Origin: UTCHB3 sp002050155
GTDB lineage: Bacteria > Bacteroidota > Ignavibacteria > Ignavibacteriales > Ignavibacteriaceae
Direction of reading: 5' to 3'
DNA: 64,000 bases
Assembly: GCA_030584105.1 (NCBI GenBank)
Contig: CP129491.1
Coordinates: forward strand, 1,736,001-1,800,000
Of this stretch, positions 17,392 through 27,020 are shown in pieces. The position numbers and the translations under genes were made by a program. How positions within the stretch are numbered: the first letter of the stretch is position 1; each line of letters begins with the position of its first letter. The notes under the pieces are model-generated. The model was given only the letters and a program-made list of their open reading frames with translations. It was not told where the DNA came from and did no database searches.

Positions 17392-17982
17392 TCACTTTTT
17401 ACGATTGTGGAAAAGAATCAAGTCTGACTCCGCAACATCAACAATGGCGTATTTTTTCACACCGGTGTAATTCATCATATCGAGCACATCAACCAAGTTT
17501 TGATACGATGAAAAATCAGTCGGTTTAATAACAACAAACAGATTGTCAGAATTTTTCGGTTTAGAAGTATCAGAGATGTCGGTACCGCGGTTCATTTCCG
17601 CCTGTTTGTCAACAATAGGTTTTCGTAATGCGTCGTAAGCCTCATTATGCTGCGGTTTGAAATCCGCAATAGTTTGAAGTTTATTAGTATCCAGCCCAAA
17701 ATAATAGACTAAGGTGTCCCCGCTTCCGATAATGATGGTCATCGCTTCACTCTGCTTGACCTCGGTCTTCTGAGACTCTTGTTCCTGAGCCGGATTTTTA
17801 TCTTTTACGGGCATCACGATATCCATTACCTGTGGTTTGCTAAAGGTAGTGGTAAGCATAAAAAAGGTAACAAGCAAAAACGCAAGATCCACCATAGGAG
17901 TAAGATCGATACGCGTAGAGGCCTTTTTTGGTCCTTTCTTTTTACCTTTACCACCTTTTGCAGAGGTATCCAGTTCAGCCAT
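17392..17982 (-). CDS. exbD: ExbD/TolR-family protein (second copy)
   Basis: 196 aa. A lysine/glycine-rich cytoplasmic start is followed by 'RIDLTPMVDLAFLLVTFFML', the single membrane helix with the conserved proton-carrying aspartate (D28-34 region), then a periplasmic domain with an acidic/glutamine-rich stretch ('KNPAQEQESQKTEVKQ') and the ExbD ending 'YQNLVDVLDMMNYTGVKKYAIVDV'. It works in the ExbB-ExbD motor that energises TonB. Thirteen bases separate it from the first exbD. Two exbD genes per operon is normal in this phylum. Confidence 0.93.
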   Translation of the reverse strand: MAELDTSAKGGKGKKKGPKKASTRIDLTPMVDLAFLLVTFFMLTTTFSKPQVMDIVMPVKDKNPAQEQESQKTEVKQSEAMTIIIGSGDTLVYYFGLDTNKLQTIADFKPQHNEAYDALRKPIVDKQAEMNRGTDISDTSKPKNSDNLFVVIKPTDFSSYQNLVDVLDMMNYTGVKKYAIVDVAESDLILFHNRKK

Positions 17983-17995
17983 TTAAATTTCCTTT

Positions 17996-18625
17996 TTAAT
18001 TTTTAGCCTTAAGTTCAGTCACAAACTTAAACTTATTAAGGTTTTCTTCCTGAAGAATAGCAATAACCCTTTTAATCACCGGGTATCCGGCAGCTTTGTG
18101 CCCTTTAATAGCAACGGTAGGTTGTTTTTTAGTATCAACACCTTGCATAATGTACCAGGCATCCAAGCTGTTTGTTACCCATTTACCCAGCTCGTTATGG
18201 GCAGTATCAATTGGAATTCCGGTCATGAACTTCTTTTCCTTCCTTTCGAAAGCCGGAGCATCCAAATAGGCTTTAAGAGAATTAATCGGAACACCAAAAC
18301 CACCAACCTTACCAAACTGAGCGATCTCTTCGGGTGTCAATTTCAGATCATAAGCGTCATTCATAGCCGAAATGATGGTTTTCTTCAAAACCTCATGGTC
18401 ATAAATCCCAAAATAAGTTCGCCCGGCAGAGTCGATAGTGATCGTAAAAACATCCACATCGGGCAACTTAGCAGTAGAGATCGAACCCGGTGTCTGAACG
18501 GTCACTGCCTCATCGGGTCTGAACTGAGTAGTTAAAATAAAAAATGTAAGAAGCAGGAACGACACATCGCACATGGCGGTCATGTCAACTAAAGTGCTCT
18601 TACGAGGTATTTTTACCTTTGGCAT
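17996..18625 (-). CDS. exbD: ExbD/TolR-family protein (first copy)
   Basis: 209 aa. The N-terminus 'STLVDMTAMCDVSFLLLTFFILTTQF' holds the membrane helix and the conserved Asp. The periplasmic part is longer than classical ExbD and ends with 'YPVIKRVIAILQEENLNKFKFVTELKAKN', the dimerisation domain. It lies 14 bp after the ExbB-like gene and before the second exbD, so the products probably form a heteromeric motor with two ExbD subtypes. Confidence 0.93.
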   Translation of the reverse strand: MPKVKIPRKSTLVDMTAMCDVSFLLLTFFILTTQFRPDEAVTVQTPGSISTAKLPDVDVFTITIDSAGRTYFGIYDHEVLKKTIISAMNDAYDLKLTPEEIAQFGKVGGFGVPINSLKAYLDAPAFERKEKKFMTGIPIDTAHNELGKWVTNSLDAWYIMQGVDTKKQPTVAIKGHKAAGYPVIKRVIAILQEENLNKFKFVTELKAKN

Positions 18626-18639
18626 TTCTTACTCACAAT

Positions 18640-19452
18640 CTACTTCTGTTTTGCGATGAACTGCTGCGTAATAGCAACACCGGCTTCATCGATGCTATAG
18701 GTCATTTTATCAATTTTGGTAGTGAAATAGTTATAAAATACAATAGCGAACGCAGATGAACCGATACCGAAAGCGGTGTTGATGAGCGCCTCGGAAATAC
18801 CGGTTGCAAGTGCTGAAGCGTCAGGCGCACCGGCGTTTGAAAGAGCTGCGAACGCTCTGATCATACCAAGCACCGTTCCTAACAGACCTACGAGGGTCGA
18901 AAGGTTGGCTAATGTAGCCAAAATAACAAGATTCTGCTCCAGAACAGGAAGTTCCAATGATGTAGCTTCTTCAAATTCTTGTTTAATTGCAACTACTTTT
19001 TGTTCTTTACTTAATGTTGTATCAGCCATCATTTCTTTATATTTCAAAAGACCTGATTTAACAACATTACTAACTGAACCTCTTTGTTTGTCACAAAGGT
19101 TGATCGCCTCTTCAAGGTCGGATTCTCCACCGGAGAGAAGAACATAAACTCTTGCAATAAAATTAGCAATATTGCCTTTGCCCTTGGCTTTTCTGATTAC
19201 AATAAATCTCTCGACAGCAAATGTCCACACTGTCAAAAACATGGTCATAAGGATCGGCACGATAAAACCGCCTTTATAAACCATTCCGGGATAGTTACCC
19301 GGAAGCGGATCGTTTTCCGAACTACCTCCCTGGAAGTTAGCAGGATCGCCCATGATAAATAAATAAATCAGGACTGCTATGATGAAAAGCACCGGAATTG
19401 CAAAGGCAGCGAAGCCTGAAAAGAATGCTTTAAGTGGCGAGTTTTTGCTCAC
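18640..19452 (-). CDS. exbB: MotA/TolQ/ExbB proton-channel protein
   Basis: 270 aa. Membrane helices are seen at about 12-35, 60-82, 165-195 and 205-232. The last two carry the family core 'LVILATLANLSTLVGLLGTVLGMIRAF' and 'ISEALINTAFGIGSSAFAIVFYNYF'. The cytoplasmic loop between helices 2 and 3 is large, as in ExbB/TolQ. With the two ExbD proteins it forms the inner-membrane proton channel that drives TonB. First gene of the operon; its promoter must lie in 19453-19766, which it shares divergently with the beta-propeller gene. Confidence 0.93.
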   Translation of the reverse strand: MSKNSPLKAFFSGFAAFAIPVLFIIAVLIYLFIMGDPANFQGGSSENDPLPGNYPGMVYKGGFIVPILMTMFLTVWTFAVERFIVIRKAKGKGNIANFIARVYVLLSGGESDLEEAINLCDKQRGSVSNVVKSGLLKYKEMMADTTLSKEQKVVAIKQEFEEATSLELPVLEQNLVILATLANLSTLVGLLGTVLGMIRAFAALSNAGAPDASALATGISEALINTAFGIGSSAFAIVFYNYFTTKIDKMTYSIDEAGVAITQQFIAKQK

Positions 19453-19766
19453 AGTTAACTCCTATTTCTGGTTAATTATACTTGTTTATTTCAGTAAAAG
19501 TTTCAAATAAAAATGTTTTATTCATACGGTACCAAAATTACTAAAATTTTTCTAAACGAAAAAAACATTTATTTGTTTATTTTTTGTTTTCTTAATTATT
19601 TCATGGTAAACCGGCAAAATTAATCGCTACTTTGGTATAATTTGTTCCCCCTCTTCAGGGTGGCTATGAAAAAAAACAGTTCCGGGTGATTTTTGTCATC
19701 GATTGCTGTAAATTAATTATTATGTTAGTGGCAGTAAAAAAAAGTATTTAGGCGAACTTTTCAACA
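19453..19766. other. Divergent intergenic region, exbB / beta-propeller gene
   Basis: 314 bp, AT-rich. It must contain promoters for both directions, but I could not single out convincing -35/-10 pairs. No repeat or RNA structure stands out. Confidence 0.5.
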
Positions 19767-21809
19767 ATGTTTTTTAAACGCATTTTCTTCTTGTTCTTTT
19801 TCCTGTCAGCTGTTATTGTTTATCCGCAGGATGGGTATATTTTGCCGCAAACAGGGCATTGGGGCACCATTACTTCTGCGCAATATACTGCAGATGGAAA
19901 ATATATTATTACTGCTTCCGAAGATAACACATTAATTTTATGGGACGCTGAAACGCTTGATGAATTGCAGGTTTTTGACTGGCACAACGATGCAATTGTC
20001 TCTTTTGCTCTTCTTGACGACTCCTCAACCGTTGTCTCTCTCTCAAAAGATGGGATGTATTCAATCACTGATTTTAAAAGTGATTCGCTCGTCGCAACCG
20101 GCGAAGTACCCGAGGGAACTATTTTACAGCTCTTCAAAGCCGGCGACGGGAACAGCATCGTTCTGGTAACCGATCAGGGTGAACTTTATATCTTTGATAA
20201 GGATAGCGAGGAACCTGAGTCTGCCGGCAGGTTGCCGGTAACTTCTTTCATAACCGTTGATTATGACCCCGTAAATGAAAGATTCGCTGTTGCTTCAGAG
20301 TCAGGTGAGATTACTCTGTTTGACGCCGGAGAAACTGAGCCACTTGGGGTTCTTGCACAAAGTTCAAAGAACAAATTCCGCAAATTGCTCTTTTCGCCCG
20401 ATGGAAATTATGTAGCGGGTATCAGCGATGTTGCCGGCAGTGGCGACAATTCGCTCATCTATGTATGGGATACTCAAACCCATCAGATTGTTTTCAGCAC
20501 AACTGCCGGTAAAGGTTATTTAGAGCAAATTAATTTTTTGAACAGTTCAGGCACCTTGATTTATTCGCTTAGCGATGTGAAAATTGCGGCTTATGACCTT
20601 GCGACCAAAACTGAGGTTTTCTCAATTAAACCAACAGGCGAGATAACCGCACTGGCGGTTTCACCCGATGATCAAAAAGTTGTTACTGCCTATTTCGATT
20701 TTACTTTAAAGCAATGGATTGCCTCAAAACAGACAATTATTAACGAGTTTTCACCCTCAGTTAAAAAGATTAATTCGGTTAAAACCGATGCGCAGGGCAG
20801 CACTTATCTTTTTTCGTTGGAGCTTGCAGATTTTTTTATCTGGAAAAATGGCTCTGAAGACCAAAATAAATTCCTTCCAACTTGGGACGGAAACTTAGGC
20901 GCCTACGACCTTTCCCCTTCAGGTAACTTCTTTGCTTTTGGAGGTACTGCCGGTAATGTAAAAATTTTCGATACCGAAAATTCTATCGAGGTCTCTAATC
21001 TTTCCGTTGATGCCACCGGAGGTGTTAAAGCAATTAAATGGTATAAAAACGATGAATTGGTAGCCATCGGAGCGGAAGATAATTCCCTCGTGGTTAAAAA
21101 TGTTAACACCGGACGAGTGCAGGCAGTATTCAAAGGGGCAAAAACCCCCGTTTCAGCAATTGATATTTCACCGGATAACTCAATGATTGCTGCCGGAACT
21201 ATAGACGGCACTGTTTTAGTCTGGCGTATAAACGGCGGCTCGCTCATTAATGAATTTGCGGCTGAAGAACCTTCCTCTATTCTCTCCCTTGCTTTTATCG
21301 ATGAAGGTAAAAAATTGATTTCTGCCTCTGAAAACGGGGAAATTATAATCTCAGAAACTGAAAATGACGGGCAAACCATTATCCCGGATTTTGAATCGGA
21401 ACGGGTTACCTCGCTTGCAGTTTCACCAAAAGGTGATTTGATTGCTGTTGCTTCTGAAAATAACCCTGTGGTGGTTACATCGCCGGAGGATACATCGTTC
21501 ATCCAGGAAATTGGTCTTCCAACCGGGCAGGCGCTTCAGGTTATGTTTTCGGCAAATGCTGAGTATATCTTTGTAGTTCATTCTGACGGTAATATCTATA
21601 TTTTCAACATAAACACGGGGAACTTAATCGGAAATCTCTATTTTTTCAAAGATGGCGAGTGGGCGTTTATTAATCCTGATAATGAAATTGACTGTTCTGA
21701 GAGCGCAGCGGATTACCTTCGGTACATAAGAAACAACCAATCTTTCAAAATTAATCTTGATAATTTCCCCGGTTACAAGCCCGGTTTAGCCAATCTGATC
21801 TTATTTTAA
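19767..21809 (+). CDS. Secreted WD40-repeat beta-propeller protein
   Basis: 680 aa. A hydrophobic signal peptide (about 1-20, ending before 'QDGY') directs export. Most of the rest consists of WD40-type blades: 'HWGTITSAQYTADGKYIITASEDNTLILWDAETL', 'KLLFSPDGNYVAGISD...IYVWDTQT', 'AIDISPDNSMIAAGTIDGTVLVWRI', 'LAVSPKGDLIAVASE', enough for two propellers. The last 50 residues ('DGEWAFINPDNEIDCSESAADYLRY') resemble the ending of other WD40 proteins of this group. It probably acts as a periplasmic or surface interaction scaffold; no catalytic motif is seen. No sorting domain is present at the C-terminus. Confidence 0.85.
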   Translation: MFFKRIFFLFFFLSAVIVYPQDGYILPQTGHWGTITSAQYTADGKYIITASEDNTLILWDAETLDELQVFDWHNDAIVSFALLDDSSTVVSLSKDGMYSITDFKSDSLVATGEVPEGTILQLFKAGDGNSIVLVTDQGELYIFDKDSEEPESAGRLPVTSFITVDYDPVNERFAVASESGEITLFDAGETEPLGVLAQSSKNKFRKLLFSPDGNYVAGISDVAGSGDNSLIYVWDTQTHQIVFSTTAGKGYLEQINFLNSSGTLIYSLSDVKIAAYDLATKTEVFSIKPTGEITALAVSPDDQKVVTAYFDFTLKQWIASKQTIINEFSPSVKKINSVKTDAQGSTYLFSLELADFFIWKNGSEDQNKFLPTWDGNLGAYDLSPSGNFFAFGGTAGNVKIFDTENSIEVSNLSVDATGGVKAIKWYKNDELVAIGAEDNSLVVKNVNTGRVQAVFKGAKTPVSAIDISPDNSMIAAGTIDGTVLVWRINGGSLINEFAAEEPSSILSLAFIDEGKKLISASENGEIIISETENDGQTIIPDFESERVTSLAVSPKGDLIAVASENNPVVVTSPEDTSFIQEIGLPTGQALQVMFSANAEYIFVVHSDGNIYIFNINTGNLIGNLYFFKDGEWAFINPDNEIDCSESAADYLRYIRNNQSFKINLDNFPGYKPGLANLILF

Positions 21810-21920
21810 TTTTGTGCTTGATATTCTCGGTTTATTTTATTAAATTTGTTTGACTAAATTCTTTTATCAATAATTCATTAATCATCATTTTTTTTAATTA
21901 ATCTATACCAGGAGGCACAG

Positions 21921-22181
21921 ATGTTTCAAATCGGATCAGGAGCGGTGTTCTTGTTTTGGGTGTTAGCTGCAGCAGGTATTCTGGTAATATTGATAATGTT
22001 TATTTACAGGTTTATCGCGCATCAAAAGGTTGATCATTCTATTGAACAGTCATCAGCGGGAGTCGTTATGGAAGATCCGGACGCCATTGACACAAGGTTA
22101 AGATTACAGGATAAAATTGAGCCTTTCACTGAAAGCCCGGATTTTCTTCCGCGTGACTCGCGCGATATAAAATTCAAATAA
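21921..22181 (+). CDS. Small single-span membrane protein, unknown
   Basis: 86 aa. One membrane helix spans about residues 8-33 ('FLFWVLAAAGILVILIMFIYRFIA'), followed by a charged tail of about 50 residues. A strong ribosome-binding site (AGGAGG, 8 bp upstream) and a tight terminator right after the gene support a real, well-expressed single-gene unit. I do not recognise a family. Confidence 0.7.
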   Translation: MFQIGSGAVFLFWVLAAAGILVILIMFIYRFIAHQKVDHSIEQSSAGVVMEDPDAIDTRLRLQDKIEPFTESPDFLPRDSRDIKFK

Positions 22182-22196
22182 GCATCACATCCATTG

Positions 22197-22220
22197 CAAT
22201 GCCCCTCAAGGGGCATTTTT
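22197..22220 (+). terminator. Rho-independent terminator
   Basis: AATGCCCC-TCAA-GGGGCATTTTT, a seven-base-pair stem with a tetraloop and T run, 16 bp after the small membrane protein gene. Confidence 0.9.
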
Positions 22221-22266
22221 AGTTTAAAATTATTTCTTATTTTGCAGGTAATTTTGCGGAATTTGT

Positions 22267-23535
22267 ATGCGATATCCAAAAGAAATTATTACTTTAGCTA
22301 ACGACAGCGGCTTCACCACAGCACGGGAAATTTTAAAATCGGTAATCTCCGGAAAAATCCCATCGATCGATTTACTTCGCCGGCTTTACCCCGGCGACCT
22401 TGCACTGATAATCCAAAGGGACATTGAACTCTACACCAGAGAGACACGAAACCCCGACCGCAAACCGCGGGAGCACCAGGTTAATGCACCCACCGATATT
22501 TCGGACGCCCGCTCTGTCGCTGAAATTTCGCCTACATATCAGGCTGTACACAGCCGGATACTCATCGGAGAAATCCCCGAAATTAACGAACTGGAAAATA
22601 TTTACGGCGAGTACGCAGACTTTGCGCATACAGTGTTCCGGAACTTCAAGCGATACAAACTTTTCAGGAAGTGTGGGCTGCCTTCTGCAGCTCATGTGAA
22701 CCGGGTAGGAGCAGTTTCAACGATTATAGATATTAACGACCCCGGTTCAAGGCTTTACAGTGCTATTGCGGTTGGGCACGATTTTATAGAAGACCTGCTC
22801 TACAAAGCTGTTGATGAAGATGGTGTGCACTACTCGTTCAAAAGATATACCGAGTTTGTGGAAAAATTTATTCCGGAAGAACTGAGGCAGGGGATTTTAA
22901 TTCTGACTAACCACTACGATATCGTGGTAAGGCACATTGCAGAATATCTTGATAATTACAACCTGGGCTTAAACAAAAATTCCGTTTACGATTCCGTGAA
23001 AGAACTTCTTTCTGAAAAGGGCAACGATGGTGTAATAAACGGATATCTCAATTCAGACGACGAGCTACCGCAAAGCAATATTCCCTCTTCTATTCAGGAG
23101 TATGCGCAAAAAACTTTAGATTTAATCTTAGACTTACCCGCCGATAAAATGAAATTTGAAGATATTCGCTGGGCTTGTTATACGGAACTTTACCTGAAAG
23201 ATTTAGCAGCTCTCTCCAAAAAAGCCGATAATTTTCGCTTTTTTGAGATTAAGTCTTTCGATCTTTCAGATAACGGGCATGGAATCGGCTCGCTGAGTAT
23301 GGATGCGAGGATAAGAAACCTGCTTAAACAGGAAGCCTGGGCGCGGGAAGGTTATCAGTTTAATACTGAGTGGGCTCCGATCAACAAAAGAATTATGGAA
23401 CTGAACGAAGATATACTCGTTTTTGCGGAATATTTTGTAATTAAAGATCTGTTAGAACTTCAGTCGTTACAGGATTTTTTAATTTCCGCCCTTTATAAAA
23501 TCCGGCGTTTGGATAAAATATTCTACACTGATTAA
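22267..23535 (+). CDS. RelA/SpoT-like HD-domain protein
   Basis: 422 aa, soluble. A central region resembles the HD hydrolase domain of RelA/SpoT: 'SAIAVGHDFIEDLLYKAVDED' corresponds to the HD(x)nED motif, and 'KDLAALSKKADNFRFFE' to the later 'KLADRLHN' segment that carries the last metal-binding Asp. No synthetase or TGS domain is present, so it is not a full stringent-response enzyme. It may be a small (p)ppGpp hydrolase-like or general HD phosphohydrolase. The N-terminal 100 residues are not recognised. Substrate is unknown. Confidence 0.6.
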   Translation: MRYPKEIITLANDSGFTTAREILKSVISGKIPSIDLLRRLYPGDLALIIQRDIELYTRETRNPDRKPREHQVNAPTDISDARSVAEISPTYQAVHSRILIGEIPEINELENIYGEYADFAHTVFRNFKRYKLFRKCGLPSAAHVNRVGAVSTIIDINDPGSRLYSAIAVGHDFIEDLLYKAVDEDGVHYSFKRYTEFVEKFIPEELRQGILILTNHYDIVVRHIAEYLDNYNLGLNKNSVYDSVKELLSEKGNDGVINGYLNSDDELPQSNIPSSIQEYAQKTLDLILDLPADKMKFEDIRWACYTELYLKDLAALSKKADNFRFFEIKSFDLSDNGHGIGSLSMDARIRNLLKQEAWAREGYQFNTEWAPINKRIMELNEDILVFAEYFVIKDLLELQSLQDFLISALYKIRRLDKIFYTD

Positions 23536-23619
23536 TGGAAACCGGACGCAATACTTGTAAATTGCCTTAAGCACGCGCACTAATCGCCCAAAGATACCAA
23601 CTTTGCAGCATGCGTAAAA

Positions 23620-24303
23620 CTAAGCCATCACCAATTTATAGCCAATTCCATGAACGGTAAGAATAAATTTCGGGTGGTTAGGGTCGGTTTCAATTTTTTG
23701 CCTTAGCCGCATAATGAAATTATCAACAGTTCTCGTAGTGGGGTTTTCTTCATACCCCCAGATTTCGTTCAGAAGCGTATCGCGGCTGACGGTGCTGTTC
23801 TTATTATGCCACAGAAACTTCAGTATTTCGTATTCTTTATGCGACATTTGCACCTCTGCATCGTTAATAGAGGCGGAATAAGTTCTGAAATTCACACTCA
23901 ACTGCCCTATTACTAAATTTTCTTCACTTTCCCGTTCTGCACCTCCTCTGCGCAGCACAGCTTTGATCCGGGCGATAAGTTCCCGCAAACTGAACGGTTT
24001 GGTTACATAATCATCCGCTCCTAATTCCAACCCGAGTACTTTATCTATTTCTTCACCTTTAGCCGTAATCAGAATAATTGGTGTTGTTACTCCTTTTGCG
24101 CGGACTTGCTTGCAGACCTCAAAGCCTGAAATTTTAGGCAGCATAACATCCAAGAGTATAAGGTCGAATTTTTTACCGAGCGCACTCGTCAAGCCCTCTT
24201 CGCCATCAACTGCAATATCCACTTCATAACCTTCGAACTCAAGATTATCCCTAAGCCCCATGCGCATGTTCGGTTCATCTTCAATTATCAGAATTCGTGT
24301 CAT
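23620..24303 (-). CDS. OmpR/PhoB-family response regulator
   Basis: 227 aa. The receiver domain (1-120) has the acidic pocket 'IIEDEPNM', the phospho-acceptor Asp in 'LILLDVMLP' (about D52), the Thr in 'LITAKGE' and the Lys in 'DYVTKPFS'. A winged-helix DNA-binding domain (about 132-225) ends with 'RTVDNFIMRLRQKIE' and 'HGIGYKLV'. It overlaps the end of the histidine kinase gene by 23 bp, so the two are co-expressed. Targets are unknown. Confidence 0.95.
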   Translation of the reverse strand: MTRILIIEDEPNMRMGLRDNLEFEGYEVDIAVDGEEGLTSALGKKFDLILLDVMLPKISGFEVCKQVRAKGVTTPIILITAKGEEIDKVLGLELGADDYVTKPFSLRELIARIKAVLRRGGAERESEENLVIGQLSVNFRTYSASINDAEVQMSHKEYEILKFLWHNKNSTVSRDTLLNEIWGYEENPTTRTVDNFIMRLRQKIETDPNHPKFILTVHGIGYKLVMA

Positions 24304-25882
24304 TTTCGTTACCTTGATTTATTAACTGTTGCAACTTTTGATTCGATTTAAGCGGAAAAACTAAACGGAACAAGCTCCCTTTTCCGTAAGTGCTTAAAAG
24401 TTCAACTTTTCCTTTATGATCATCTGTAATGTGTTTTACCAGACTTAAACCCAAGCCGGCACCCTTTGTGTTGTGTACCGAGCCGGTGGTTTCGCGATAA
24501 AACTTTTCAAAAATTCTTTTTTGGTGTTTCTCTTTTATACCAATTCCTTCATCCAGAACTTCAATATACACTTCGGAATCGGTTTTACCGGTGCGAAATT
24601 CGATATTCTTTTGCTCGAAACTGTATTTTACAGCATTATCTATCAGATTAATAACCGCTTCGGAAATGGCTTCCGAATCAGCAATGATCGGGGGAATTCC
24701 CTCGCCCGGTATGAATTTAAATGTAAACCCGTTATTCGCTAAATGGAATTTATAGGTATCGTAAACTCTCGCACAAACATGATTTATATCCACAAATTCA
24801 AAATAATACTTTCTCTTGCCGGCCTCCGAGGGTGCAAAATTCAGCAGCCTGTTTACAATTTTTGAAAGCCTCAGCGCTTCCTGCGAAATTATGCCGTAAT
24901 ATTCGTTCTTTCTTTCATCGCTGCGCACGCGCCCCAGTTCCAAAGTCTCTGCAAACATACTGATCAGCGCCAGCGGAGTCCGCAGTTCATGTGAAACATT
25001 TGAGACGAAATCGCTTTTCAGCTGCACTAATTCCAAAGTTCTCTTAATATTTCTGAAAACAACGATCACCCCTATGATAATCACCATGTTTAAGACGAAA
25101 ATCAGGGTATAACTCCGCCACGCACGCTCGTAAACAAGCTCGTCGATTGTTTTCCCCTTAGGGCTGATTCCTATGTAGTAACCCGGCAGAAACCAAAGTT
25201 CTTTTCTGATTGTGAACTGCGAGGCAAGAAGCGAATCGGGTCCTGCAATTATCGAATCTCTCACCCCGTTGATCACGGGGATTGTGAAATCGCTGCCGGC
25301 AACCTGCTGTATTTTATTGCGCAGAATATCCTTTACGAAACTCTCCGGCTGAAGCAAAATACCGTACAAAAGATTGCTGCCGTTAAGAGTATCAGGTACG
25401 AAATAGAGAGAAACTAACGGCGACTCTAAAGGTATATAAAAAGGCTCAAGCTTGGCGTAACCCTGTTTCAGAAACACCTTCAACCTGTCAAGTTTCGGAC
25501 GCCGAGTTTGAATCACTGAATCGAGCCGGTAATACAGTGAATCACTTTTTGAGGGCGGATATATATAGTTAGAAGTCCCGGAAATGATGCTGATATATTT
25601 AACGGGGGGTTTGTCTTTAAGAAAATCGTTTAGTGTGGCGTTTACCTCTTCGGTTCCTCCGGTTGAAAGAGCGTTCCTCAACTTAACTGCCCAGCTTGTG
25701 AGAACATCTTCCGAATACTGATTAATTGAAAAAAGCACCGCTTCAAGCTGACTGTTGTATATCTGAAGAATCTGCTCTTCATTTTGGTTCAGCTTTGTAA
25801 ACTCGTAAACAGAATAAACGATTGAGGGAAGAAGTATCGCAACAAATAATATGATGGCGAAACGCTTCTCGGTTGCTTTCAT
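24281..25882 (-). CDS. Membrane sensor histidine kinase
   Basis: 533 aa. Two membrane helices (about 7-25 and 255-277) enclose a periplasmic sensor of about 230 residues with no recognised ligand motif. The dimerisation/phospho-acceptor region 'SNVSHELRTPLALIS' holds the conserved His near residue 298. The catalytic domain has the N box 'EAVINLIDNAVKYS', G1 'VLDEGIGI', F box 'IFEKFYRE' and G2 'GAGLGLSLVK'. No HAMP domain is evident between membrane and kinase core. First gene of the pair with the overlapping response regulator. Confidence 0.94.
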   Translation of the reverse strand: MKATEKRFAIILFVAILLPSIVYSVYEFTKLNQNEEQILQIYNSQLEAVLFSINQYSEDVLTSWAVKLRNALSTGGTEEVNATLNDFLKDKPPVKYISIISGTSNYIYPPSKSDSLYYRLDSVIQTRRPKLDRLKVFLKQGYAKLEPFYIPLESPLVSLYFVPDTLNGSNLLYGILLQPESFVKDILRNKIQQVAGSDFTIPVINGVRDSIIAGPDSLLASQFTIRKELWFLPGYYIGISPKGKTIDELVYERAWRSYTLIFVLNMVIIIGVIVVFRNIKRTLELVQLKSDFVSNVSHELRTPLALISMFAETLELGRVRSDERKNEYYGIISQEALRLSKIVNRLLNFAPSEAGKRKYYFEFVDINHVCARVYDTYKFHLANNGFTFKFIPGEGIPPIIADSEAISEAVINLIDNAVKYSFEQKNIEFRTGKTDSEVYIEVLDEGIGIKEKHQKRIFEKFYRETTGSVHNTKGAGLGLSLVKHITDDHKGKVELLSTYGKGSLFRLVFPLKSNQKLQQLINQGNENDTNSDN

Positions 25883-25952
25883 CGTGTAGTTATCGGCAAT
25901 AGATAAAATAAATTCAACTTAATGCTACAAAAATAGGAATAAACGGATAAAA

Positions 25953-25983
25953 AAAGCCGGCTGCATAATTTGCAGCCGGCTTT
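25953..25983 (-). terminator. Strong terminator after the secreted protein gene at 26011
   Basis: A perfect 13-bp stem, AAAGCCGGCTGCA with TGCAGCCGGCTTT, and a 5-nt loop. On the minus strand the stem runs into seven T. It lies 28 bp beyond the stop and separates this gene from the histidine kinase. Confidence 0.92.
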
Positions 25984-26010
25984 GTAAGTTAAACTGTTAG
26001 TTTTACGGGC

Positions 26011-26757
26011 TTATTGTAACTGCCATGTGAAATCGGGTTTATCATCCTTGTATGATTTCAGGTTGATGCTTCCTTCCCAGTAATAATAAGTATCTTCGCC
26101 GGAATTGGGGTCTTTCACATAATCAGTTTCAGCATACAGCTTAGTTTCTCCGGAGCCAATCTGTTTGAAATGGATGTAGTAGCCGGGTTCAACTTCGCCC
26201 ATGTAAACATCGTCAATATAAATGTGAATTGCAAACTGTGAGTAATTTTCAACCCGCACAGAGCACTCTTTTGCACCGGGTCCTCTTAAGCCGGCGGCTT
26301 TGTCTGCTTTTGCCTGTGCAGCAAGTTGTGCTAATTCGGAAGCTTTTGCAGGGTTGTTACCAAGTGTTTTTGCGGCCCAGGCATCCGAACAAGCCAAGAG
26401 AGCCTGATAGTTTTTCTGGGTGGTGGCTTTTTCAGTAGCCTCTTCCAAGAGGGCTTTACCCGTTACAGGGGCTTTTTTGCCTGTGGTGTTCTCTTCCATA
26501 AAGAGAATCATTGCTGCAGAAACCAGAGCTTTTACATCGCCATCTCTTCTTCCGTCTGTAATAAGTTCAGCAAGTTTAGAAAGAGCGCTGTTCGAAGAGC
26601 CGAACTCGGTCTTAAAATCAATTTTGTTAACATTGATTACATCGGCAGCCATTTTCGATGGTGACTTAATAACTTCGGTTTTCTGAGCTAAACCGGTGAA
26701 ACTTACGAGAAAAAGCCCCGCAAGAAGAAATCCAAAAAATCTGTTAGTGATTTTCAT
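26011..26757 (-). CDS. Secreted protein of unknown function (paralogue of 27129-27548)
   Basis: 248 aa. Signal peptide at about 1-24 ('FFGFLLAGLFLVSFTGLAQ'). Residues 50-150 share with the next gene the segments 'LITDGRRDGDVKALVSAAMILFMEE', 'TGKKAPVTG' and 'LLEEATEKA'. The unique C-terminal part (about 165-248) looks like a small beta-sandwich ('CSVRVENYSQFAIHIYIDDVYMGEVEPG'). I know no function. A CRP-like dyad lies about 122 bp upstream and a strong terminator follows, so it is its own transcription unit. Confidence 0.75.
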   Translation of the reverse strand: MKITNRFFGFLLAGLFLVSFTGLAQKTEVIKSPSKMAADVINVNKIDFKTEFGSSNSALSKLAELITDGRRDGDVKALVSAAMILFMEENTTGKKAPVTGKALLEEATEKATTQKNYQALLACSDAWAAKTLGNNPAKASELAQLAAQAKADKAAGLRGPGAKECSVRVENYSQFAIHIYIDDVYMGEVEPGYYIHFKQIGSGETKLYAETDYVKDPNSGEDTYYYWEGSINLKSYKDDKPDFTWQLQ

Positions 26758-26878
26758 TGTTATAACCTTTTGTTGATTGTTAGTGATTGATTTATTAAAA
26801 AAAATAAAAATTGTTTCTGTCGCTTAAACTTTGTGAAAATAACTGATGTTCCGCACTTTTCTCAATTTTTTTGATTCG

Positions 26879-26894
26879 TGTGATTTTGTTCACA
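26879..26894. promoter_or_regulatory. Perfect CRP/FNR-superfamily-like dyad
   Basis: TGTGA-TTTTGT-TCACA matches the CRP consensus half-sites exactly. It is 122 bp before the start of the secreted protein gene at 26757, in a 371-bp gene-free stretch (26758-27128). No CRP-like gene is in the window, so the binding protein is inferred from the sequence of the site only. Confidence 0.45.
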
Positions 26895-27020
26895 ATAATG
26901 AAACAAAATTGAAAAATTTCAGATTCACCCGAATCACACTTTCAATATCTTTAAAATAATAAACCACAATTATAAAAAATATTGATTTATTTTCACCTGT
27001 TTAAGGTATTTTTCCCTTTA

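Noticed and set aside
25921..25990. Perfect 13-bp inverted repeat as a transposon end
   Set aside because: Short loop and T run right after a stop codon identify it as a terminator.
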